From: JBBQWR01 sp038210495
Lineage (GTDB): Bacteria > Planctomycetota > Planctomycetia > Pirellulales > DATAWG01
Assembly: GCA_038210495.1 (NCBI GenBank)
Contig: JBBQWR010000047.1
Span: 1 to 46,414, forward strand
Reading direction: 5' to 3'
DNA length: 46,414 bases
Shown: positions 41,402-46,414 of the stretch, piece by piece
Layout of the letters: each line of letters starts with the position of its first letter
Position numbering within the stretch: the first letter of the stretch is position 1
Position numbers and translations under genes: made by a program
Notes under the pieces: model-generated
Told to the model about the DNA's origin: nothing
Seen by the model: only the letters and a program-made list of their open reading frames with translations
Database searches by the model: none

Positions 41402-42655
41402 ATGACCGAATTACTCCAAACCGTCCCACCGAACGCCGATTTGCGGCCAGCGCCGGATAAGCCCATTGCCCCGGACCGTCTGACCTCGATCGACGCCTAT
41501 CGCGGGCTCGTCATGCTGCTGATGATGGCCGAGGTCTTGCATTTGCACGACGTCGCCAAGGCGCTACCGATCAATACGTTTTGGGGCCAGTTTTGGCATT
41601 TCCTGAGCTGGCATCAAACGCACGTCGAGTGGGTCGGCTGCACGCTGCACGATCTGATTCAGCCGTCGTTTTCGCTGTTGGTCGGCGTCGCGCTGCCGTT
41701 TTCGATCGCCAGCCGTTTGGCCCGCGGCCAGTCCAAACTGCAAATGTCGGCGCATGCGTTTTGGCGAGCGGTGATTCTCGTCGCGCTGGGCGTGTTCTTG
41801 CGGAGCACCAGCCGACCTCAAACGTATTTCACGTTCGAAGACACGCTATCGCAGATCGGGCTGGGATATGGATTTTTGTTTCTGCTCGGCTTTCGGCCCG
41901 TGCGCGACCAGTGGATTGCGCTGGGGGTCGTGCTGGCCGCCTATTGGACCGCATTTGTGTGGTATCCGTTGCCGGATTCGCCGCTGGATTACGAAAAGAT
42001 CGGCGTCTCCGCCCAGTGGTTCCGCGAGCATGGATTGAATGGGCTGGCGGCTCACTGGAACAAGAACACGAATCTCGCTTGGGCATTCGACACCTCGTTC
42101 TTGAATCTGTTTCCGCGAGAGAAGCCGTTCGAAAACAACGGCGGCGGATATGCGACGCTCAGTTTCATTCCGACGCTGGCCACGATGATCTTGGGCCTGA
42201 TCGCCGGAGAAACGTTGCGGAGCATGAAACCGGCGGCGGCCAAATTCCGATGGCTACTGGTGGTCGGCCTGGCGATGCTGGCCGGCGGCTGGTTGCTCGA
42301 CTGGTTCGGCGTTTGCCCGATCGTGAAGCGGATTTGGACACCGAGTTGGGTGCTCTTTAGCGGCGGCTGGTGCTATTTGCTACTAGCCGGATTTTTCGGC
42401 GTGATGGAGATCGTCGGCTGGCGAGCCTGGGCGTTTCCGCTGCGCGTGATCGGGATGAACTCAATCGCGGCTTATTGCATGGTCCATCTGTTTGAGAGCT
42501 TTATTTTTCGCGCTCTGCCGACGCATCTTGGCCACAAGATTTTCGAGTCGCTCGGCGATGCTTACGAGCCGCTGCTCCACGGCGCTGCGGTACTATTGAC
42601 GCTATGGCTAATTTTACTGTGGATGTACCGCAGAAAGATCTTCTTGCGGATTTGA
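41402..42655 (+). CDS. HGSNAT-like/DUF5009 multi-pass membrane acyltransferase
   Basis: A 417-residue inner-membrane protein with about ten hydrophobic helices. LTSIDAYRGLVMLLMMAEVL (about 28-47) and the later HxxWxGxTLHDLIQPSFSLLVG (about 74-95) fit the bacterial relatives of heparan-alpha-glucosaminide N-acetyltransferase (DUF1624/DUF5009), including the RGLxxxLM motif and the conserved His before the DLIxPxFxF region. The C-terminal half has RVIGMNSIAAYCMVHLFESF, also typical. It may move acetyl groups across the membrane onto sugars; the substrate is not known. The start at 41402 is the first ATG after the repeat block. Confidence 0.85.
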   Translation: MTELLQTVPPNADLRPAPDKPIAPDRLTSIDAYRGLVMLLMMAEVLHLHDVAKALPINTFWGQFWHFLSWHQTHVEWVGCTLHDLIQPSFSLLVGVALPFSIASRLARGQSKLQMSAHAFWRAVILVALGVFLRSTSRPQTYFTFEDTLSQIGLGYGFLFLLGFRPVRDQWIALGVVLAAYWTAFVWYPLPDSPLDYEKIGVSAQWFREHGLNGLAAHWNKNTNLAWAFDTSFLNLFPREKPFENNGGGYATLSFIPTLATMILGLIAGETLRSMKPAAAKFRWLLVVGLAMLAGGWLLDWFGVCPIVKRIWTPSWVLFSGGWCYLLLAGFFGVMEIVGWRAWAFPLRVIGMNSIAAYCMVHLFESFIFRALPTHLGHKIFESLGDAYEPLLHGAAVLLTLWLILLWMYRRKIFLRI

Positions 42656-42699
42656 GATTGATTGCGATGGGCCGGAGGTCGCTAGATCAGGATGGCGCG

Positions 42700-42720
42700 G
42701 CAGAATGCCGCGGCTATGTA
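42700..42720. repeat. CCGCGG-type interspersed repeat arm (single copy)
   Basis: GCAGAATGCCGCGGCTATGT differs from the 7310-7330 arm at two of its first twenty positions. It lies 45 nt past the acyltransferase stop and 26 bp before the convergent gene's stop, again at a convergent junction. Confidence 0.7.
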
Positions 42721-42745
42721 ATTATCCATGTTGCCGCGATCCGAC

Positions 42746-43804
42746 CTACCGTCCCGACGGCTCCCATGGCCAATAGCTTCGGTGCGAGCCGCCGAAGTGA
42801 TATTCGAGTCCCGTCGTGAACGAGACCATGTGGACGGTTGAGAGTTGGCCCTGGCCGAAGGCGATGTTGTCGAAAATCTCGGCTCGCAGCGTGAGCCAAT
42901 CGTGGATGCGGTATTTGACGCCGCCGCCGATCGGGACCTCGATCAGTCCGCGACGATGCCAGGCGCCGGCGTCGTCGATGAAGTTGAATTCCGCCAAGCC
43001 AAAGCCGACATTCAAAAACGGCCGACACCGCGAGTCGCCCCAGGGGTAATACAGGAGGTTCGAATCCCAGAATAGCACTTTGTCCGCGCTTTCGACGGGG
43101 GGCGTGGCCTCGGTCGTGTCTTGAATCGACGAATACGCCACCCGGGTTTCGAGGCCCCAATAGGGATCGTAGTCCCAGCCTAAACGCGTGCCGCCGATGA
43201 CGCCCGTGCTTTGATCGATGTGTCCGGCGATGAGCTCCGAGGCTCGAACCGCTCCGATCAGTGCGTCGACGTGAAACGGCCGACTGCCGCAGCTCGCGGC
43301 CACCAGCGGTTGGGCGATTTGCTGTTGCAGATAACCGTGGGGCCAGCCGCCTTGGGTGTCGCAATTAGGCGAACTCGGATACGGCGGTTGGCCCAGCAGG
43401 CCCTCCTCCGGCGTTCCGATTTCATGGGACGGCGCGAATGCGCGGGGCGATGTCATTTCGGCGCCACCAGCGATCGGCTCGGCGGCTTCGCGCGATCCTC
43501 CGCCAGCGACGGTCGTGTTGACGGGGAGCAATTCGTCTTGGCGTCGAGCGGACGGCGTTGAATCTCGCGTCACGTCCGGCGCCAAATGAGGTTGAGCCCC
43601 CTCGTCATCGTTGAGTGGCTGCGGCTGATTCATCGAGCGAAACGAGAGCGGCTTGCCCGTCGCGGTCTGACGGTTGTCCGTCAATCGGTCGTTAGCCGAC
43701 ACATTGCCCGTCGCGGAGCCAAGCAGCATCACCATCAGCCCAGCGGCGCCAAGGCGCACTGGACGACGCCGACCAGCCAGCATGCCGAGGCCTGAAAGCG
43801 ACAT
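42746..43804 (-). CDS. Probable outer-membrane beta-barrel protein
   Basis: A 352-residue protein. The ATG at 43804 precedes a signal-like region (RLGAAGLMVMLLGSATGNVS); the frame is open 61 codons further upstream, but those residues are Pro/Arg-rich and run through an inverted repeat. A low-complexity stretch (about 40-150) leads to a C-terminal half with alternating strands: VGIGGTRLGWDYDPYWGLETRVAY-like (DYDPYWGLETRVAYSS), FLNVGFGLAEFNFID, EVPIGGGVKYRIHDWLTLRA and FTTGLEYHFGG. This pattern fits small OmpA-like or OmpW-like barrels. No ligand can be named. Confidence 0.75.
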   Translation of the reverse strand: MSLSGLGMLAGRRRPVRLGAAGLMVMLLGSATGNVSANDRLTDNRQTATGKPLSFRSMNQPQPLNDDEGAQPHLAPDVTRDSTPSARRQDELLPVNTTVAGGGSREAAEPIAGGAEMTSPRAFAPSHEIGTPEEGLLGQPPYPSSPNCDTQGGWPHGYLQQQIAQPLVAASCGSRPFHVDALIGAVRASELIAGHIDQSTGVIGGTRLGWDYDPYWGLETRVAYSSIQDTTEATPPVESADKVLFWDSNLLYYPWGDSRCRPFLNVGFGLAEFNFIDDAGAWHRRGLIEVPIGGGVKYRIHDWLTLRAEIFDNIAFGQGQLSTVHMVSFTTGLEYHFGGSHRSYWPWEPSGR

Positions 43805-44190
43805 CAAAAAATCCGCGGAAAAGCGATATGGCAGAAACGCCGGGAAATGAGCCGCGGGATTATCTCGATCGCCGCCGATCCTGTCAACGTCGGCGAAATG
43901 CAAATCCTCAGCCAAGACATTCAAAGGGACGAGGGGTGGTGGGACGAGGTCCAAGGGTTTTCGGCGACGTCGCCGCCAGCTGGTCACTTTCGCTAGTCCC
44001 TAGTCCCACCACCCCTAGCCCCTTGCCCCTCCGCAATCTACCGAAACTGCCGATTGTACTGGCATTGCGGGTGGCGGAAGAATTGCTTATCACGCCGATC
44101 AGGCAAGGACGCCTGAATTCGGCGCCCCCGACATGACGATTCAATCGATAGAGCTTTCTTATTCGATAGCTGGTCCGGGGAGATTCACGT
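43805..44190. other. Divergent intergenic region between the barrel protein and the receiver gene
   Basis: No supported gene in about 385 bp. It contains the inverted repeat at 43933-44015 and, nearer to the receiver gene, two TCGATAG words at 44145-44151 and 44163-44169 whose spacing (18 bp) could suit a regulator binding on one face. GGGGAG at 44177-44182 is the ribosome binding site for 44191. Confidence 0.45.
43933..44015. repeat. 13-bp perfect inverted repeat
   Basis: GGGGTGGTGGGAC (43933-43945) and GTCCCACCACCCC (44003-44015) are exact inverse complements, and the similarity extends outward on both sides (AAAGGGACGA and TAGCCCCTTG). The centre spans about 57 bp. It looks like another small palindromic element. 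Confidence 0.8.
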
Positions 44191-44718
44191 ATGAGCATCG
44201 TGGCCCACTGTCATTCGGTTTCGATGATCGGAGAGGTGCCGCTCATGGGCACGGCGCCGGCGAGTTTCGTGTTGCCGGCCACCGAGAAGGCGCCTGCGAA
44301 TGCGACTGCGAAAGCCACCGAGAAAGCCGTCGTCCTCCTGATCGAGCACAATCCTGAAGATACGGCGACCGTTGCCAAGTTGCTCGCCTCGGCCGGCTAT
44401 ATTAGCCACTGCTGCCGCGACGCGCAGGCCGCGCTCGACAGTTCTCGCGAGAATCCGCCCAATCTGATCATTGCCGACGCCAACTTGGCCGGCGCGAGCG
44501 GCTTGCGACTGTGCGAGCTCATCAAGCAGCAGCCGCGGATGGCCGATGTGCCGCTGATGTTTCTCTCGGCCAATCAAGTGCCCGACATCATCCGCCGCTC
44601 GCACCAAGGCGGCTGTGCCTACCACGTGCGAAAGCCGTTCGATCCCCAGGTGCTTCTGGAGTTGATCGACAAGGCCCTCTGGGCGCCGAGAACCACGACG
44701 GGCGCCGTCGCAAGCTAA
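44191..44718 (+). CDS. Stand-alone response-regulator receiver domain
   Basis: A 175-residue protein with an Ala-rich N-terminal tail (about 1-45) and one CheY-like receiver domain: VVLLIEHNPEDTATVAKLLA (about 47-66), PNLIIADANLAGASGLRLCE with the phospho-acceptor Asp at about 96, VPLMFLSANQ with the conserved Ser, and VRKPFDPQVLLELI with the conserved Lys. The first acidic pair reads EH where most receivers have DD, so Mg2+ binding may differ. There is no output domain or sensor kinase in the window. A good GGGGAG ribosome binding site precedes the ATG. Confidence 0.9.
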   Translation: MSIVAHCHSVSMIGEVPLMGTAPASFVLPATEKAPANATAKATEKAVVLLIEHNPEDTATVAKLLASAGYISHCCRDAQAALDSSRENPPNLIIADANLAGASGLRLCELIKQQPRMADVPLMFLSANQVPDIIRRSHQGGCAYHVRKPFDPQVLLELIDKALWAPRTTTGAVAS

Positions 44719-44734
44719 TCGCCGTCCGGGTGAC

Positions 44735-44765
44735 GGGGGCTGGAGGCGCCTCGCCGAAGCCCCGG
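44735..44765. repeat. 3'-end hairpin repeat, copy 4
   Basis: GGGGGCTGGAGGCGCC followed by TCGCCGAAGCCCCGG, 17 nt past the receiver-gene stop. GGGGCT pairs with AGCCCC, and GGCGCC is an inner dyad. Confidence 0.8.
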
Positions 44766-44830
44766 TTGGTAGACGCCTGTTATCTGGCAATCGAATTACG
44801 ATTGAGCGGCATCGCCCATTCACGCAACCA

Positions 44831-45231
44831 TTACTTGAGTAGCGCCACGAACCCAGCTTGCTCGAAGTGGTGGTCGGCCGTAAGTGCATCGGTAATGCCT
44901 CGCTCTTGCATCACGACAAACGAAATACAGTCGGTGAGCGACCGATCTTTGTCCGGGCGGTCCGTCAAGAGAGCGACCCGCGCTGCCAAAGATCAGCCGA
45001 TGCGGGCACGATCGTGACCTCTGGATCCTTCTGCAAAGTTTGCAGGAGCCCCAAGAACGCCGCTCGCTGCGGCGGCTCGCAAAAGAAGGTCGCCACTTCT
45101 AAAAGAACGTATTCGGAGATGACGACACGACCGAGGAATCGTCGCCCAACGGCTTCGGCCCGAGCGGGTTTGACATCGCGAGGGTTCAGCGCTGCGACGT
45201 AAAACGAGGTGTCGGCGAAAACGATCCTCAT
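44831..45231 (-). pseudogene. PIN-domain toxin with a single frameshift
   Basis: From the ATG at 45231 (MRIVFADTSFYVAALNPRDV) the frame runs through ISEYVLLEVATFFCEPPQRA to ADLWQRGSLS and a stop at 44965. In another frame the family sequence resumes directly as VALLTDRPDKDRSLTDCISF, then VVMQERGITDALTADHHFEQ and AGFVALLK ending at 44831. The two halves form one typical PIN protein of about 133 residues with the SLTDCISF and DALTADHHF motifs, so a one-base indel near 44980 breaks it. It may be a true mutation or a sequencing error. The ATG overlaps the antitoxin stop. Confidence 0.8.
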
Positions 45232-45452
45232 TCTTTCGGCAATCCGTGTGTCAGGTAATGGTCTATTCGAGTGGACGCGTCGGGCGGCAATCCGTCCGCC
45301 TTGCCCACGACGTCGTTGAGCCGATCCCATAAACTGGGCCGACTGTCCAATTTGGAACCACGCACCGCAATCTCGACCGCAGTTCCCTCCGGCAACGTGA
45401 CCGGCTCATCAAAAACGACGACCCCGTTCTGTACGTGACTCATCAATGACAT
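45228..45452 (-). CDS. Antitoxin of the PIN-toxin pair
   Basis: A 74-residue protein from the ATG at 45452, which has GGAGG 8 nt upstream; an in-frame start at 45482 has none. MSHVQNGVVVFDEPVTLPEG (from residue 4) is the NGVVVxDxPxxLPEGTxV pattern of small AbrB/DUF104-type antitoxins that accompany PIN toxins. The C-terminal part (SLWDRLNDVVGKADGLPPDA) would bind the toxin. The stop overlaps the toxin start (ATGA), so the pair was an operon. Such antitoxins usually repress their own promoter, which would lie in 45453-45530. Confidence 0.85.
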   Translation of the reverse strand: MSLMSHVQNGVVVFDEPVTLPEGTAVEIAVRGSKLDSRPSLWDRLNDVVGKADGLPPDASTRIDHYLTHGLPKE

Positions 45453-45718
45453 TTTTGGTCCTCCGCGATATACCTTGAGCACAAGGGAATTCTATCAGCA
45501 ATATGGACCCATACTCAACAGATGGCTTGCTCACAATCGTTCGCCGGGCAATTGGATGGCTTGCGTCACCCAAGCGGCGAGTTGAGCGTTGTCGAACCCA
45601 TCGTCCTCAGGGGTGTGGAGTAGCGAATGTTCTTGCTCTGGACTCGCCGGGGGGCGGGACGCAGCGAATCGCCGCGGAAGAAAGCCACCTTGATGTACTT
45701 CGTGAAGCATGGAGGCCC
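45453..45718. other. Intergenic region with a doubtful minus-strand ORF
   Basis: A minus-strand open frame (45722 to 45531, 63 residues, with EQEHSLLHTPEDDGFDNAQL) has protein-like composition but no recognised family and no good ribosome binding site. It may be another gene remnant, matching the broken genes on either side. No other feature was found. Confidence 0.3.
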
Positions 45719-46141
45719 TCATTTTTGCTCTTCTTCAGCGGCGTCGTAATAGACCTGAAGATTGGGCAGATAACTTTAAAGCTCTTTGACGACGGCAGCC
45801 GTTACCCGAGTTCCGGCAAGGCCAAGGCGTCCCAATTTCGTCATTCCCCGGATGTGAACAATCGCTCGGTCTGTAATCGCCGTTTCCGCGAGAACCAGCC
45901 ACTGGACATCCGAAAGAACGGCCAGCTTTTCCGCATCGGCGTCGGTGAATTTTTCAGGCGACGTTCTGCGTATCCAGGCAAATCCCTCATAAAGCTGTAC
46001 TTCGACGACATAGCCGCAATAGTATTCACCAAGAACCCGACGAAGCCACTTGGGTCCCGGCGGATCCGCGGCGGAATCGTAGTGGCTGTGAGTGTCGAAA
46101 AGATGCCGAAAATCGTAATCGACGTAACCGCCACATCGCAA
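45719..46141 (-). pseudogene. Leucine-rich-repeat-like protein fragment with in-frame stop
   Basis: From 46141 the frame gives a DPPGPKWLRRVLGEYYCG region and then LRR-like units (TDADAEKLAVLSDVQWLVLA, TDRAIVHIRGMTKLGRLGLA) ending VKEL before TAA at 45776-45778. The next codons in the same frame, SYLPNLQVYYDAAEEEQK up to TGA at 45719, are the expected LRR ending (VKELQxxLPNLxV). A CAA to TAA change would explain the stop. The N-terminal membrane part of this planctomycete family is missing and is replaced by a repeated CGAATGACGAA-type sequence. It is probably not functional. Confidence 0.65.
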
Positions 46142-46270
46142 TTTCAGGCCTTCGTCATTCGTACTTCGTCATTCGTCATTGATTAGTTGTACTGTCCGGT
46201 TTTATCGTCGTTGCTGCAACCGCAATGGTGACGTGCGAGTTCATTTCGCCGCAATCGACGGTCCGCGTGG

Positions 46271-46300
46271 TTGACAGGGCGAACGCATCACAGCCTATAC
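46271..46300 (+). promoter_or_regulatory. Putative sigma-70-type promoter
   Basis: TTGACA (46271-46276) and TATACA (46295-46300) are separated by 18 bp and are followed by an AT-rich stretch. It would drive the gene whose start lies at the right window edge. Planctomycete promoters are not well defined, so this is tentative. Confidence 0.45.
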
Positions 46301-46357
46301 AAATTATCACCATGTACACTGGTTTGGGCAAGGCTGACAGCGAAGGATGGATTTCGG

Positions 46358-46376
46358 GGCGACAATTGTTGTCGCC
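46358..46376 (+). promoter_or_regulatory. Perfect 8-bp hairpin in the leader of the gene at the right edge
   Basis: GGCGACAA-TTG-TTGTCGCC is a perfect dyad between the putative promoter and the ribosome binding site. It could be an operator or an RNA hairpin in the leader. Confidence 0.45.
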
Positions 46377-46401
46377 TGACGGAACGAATCCTTTGGTTCA
46401 T

Positions 46402-46414
46402 GGAGGTTGGTCAT
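46402..46414 (+). CDS. Start of a gene running off the right edge (ribosome binding site plus first bases)
   Basis: GGAGG at 46402-46406 is followed after six bases by AT at 46413-46414, the first two bases of a likely ATG. With the promoter at 46271 this suggests a plus-strand gene that begins at the window edge. Nothing of its product can be seen. Confidence 0.35.

Overview
The window looks like a chromosomal segment of a planctomycete (class Planctomycetia; the order cannot be fixed from sequence alone). The signs are a G+C-rich sequence, a secreted giant protein with the planctomycete LEPR-XLL N-terminal motif (FERLESRQLLA), an ECF-like sigma factor beside a Ser/Thr kinase, a huge membrane-anchored caspase-like protein, and long intergenic stretches full of short palindromic repeats. 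An lpxK gene implies lipid A synthesis and so an outer membrane.

Layout. 1-1193: an unidentified open-frame end at the left edge, then mostly non-coding sequence with palindromes and a terminator-like repeat. 1194-7244: housekeeping block with mnmE, yidC (carrying a PDZ-like insert) and a metallophosphoesterase on the minus strand, then tsaB on the plus strand. 7333-14987: minus-strand signalling block with a sigma factor, a kinase carrying an N-terminal HxxxCxxC zinc-binding anti-sigma-like motif and a C-terminal beta-helix-like region, and a large secreted protein of unknown function. 15209-17441: a DUF502 membrane protein divergent from lpxK. 17490-17983: a DUF104-type antitoxin followed by a wrecked PIN toxin. 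18087-23633: a 1848-residue caspase-like scaffold whose catalytic Cys appears to be missing. 23720-27002: an RbfA-like protein, holA and a thioredoxin/YHS-like protein. 27283-36262: a Tat-exported GH116-family glycosidase, tRNA-Arg(CCT), and a 1822-residue extracellular propeller/FnIII/lectin/Ig-like protein.

36263-46414 is accessory in character. It holds a broken 23S-intervening-sequence (four-helix-bundle) protein, tRNA-Pro(TGG), a nucleotidyltransferase, a DUF4185-like secreted protein, a truncated PIN domain, an HGSNAT-like acyltransferase, an outer-membrane-barrel-like protein, a stand-alone receiver domain, a second antitoxin/PIN-toxin pair with a frameshifted toxin, a leucine-rich-repeat-like fragment with an in-frame stop, and a promoter and ribosome binding site for a gene starting just past the right edge.

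The most striking structure that the genes do not explain is a set of short palindromic repeat families placed at gene 3' ends. One GGGGCT...AGCCCC hairpin family has four copies, all 16-38 nt past a stop codon. Long inverted repeats fill two convergent gene junctions, and in both the repeat arm supplies the stop codon of the plus-strand gene. I see no CRISPR array, no complete insertion sequence, no phage module and no clearly new multi-gene system. The nearest to novelty are the caspase-like scaffold, the sigma/anti-sigma-like kinase pair, the PDZ-bearing YidC and the 3'-end repeats.
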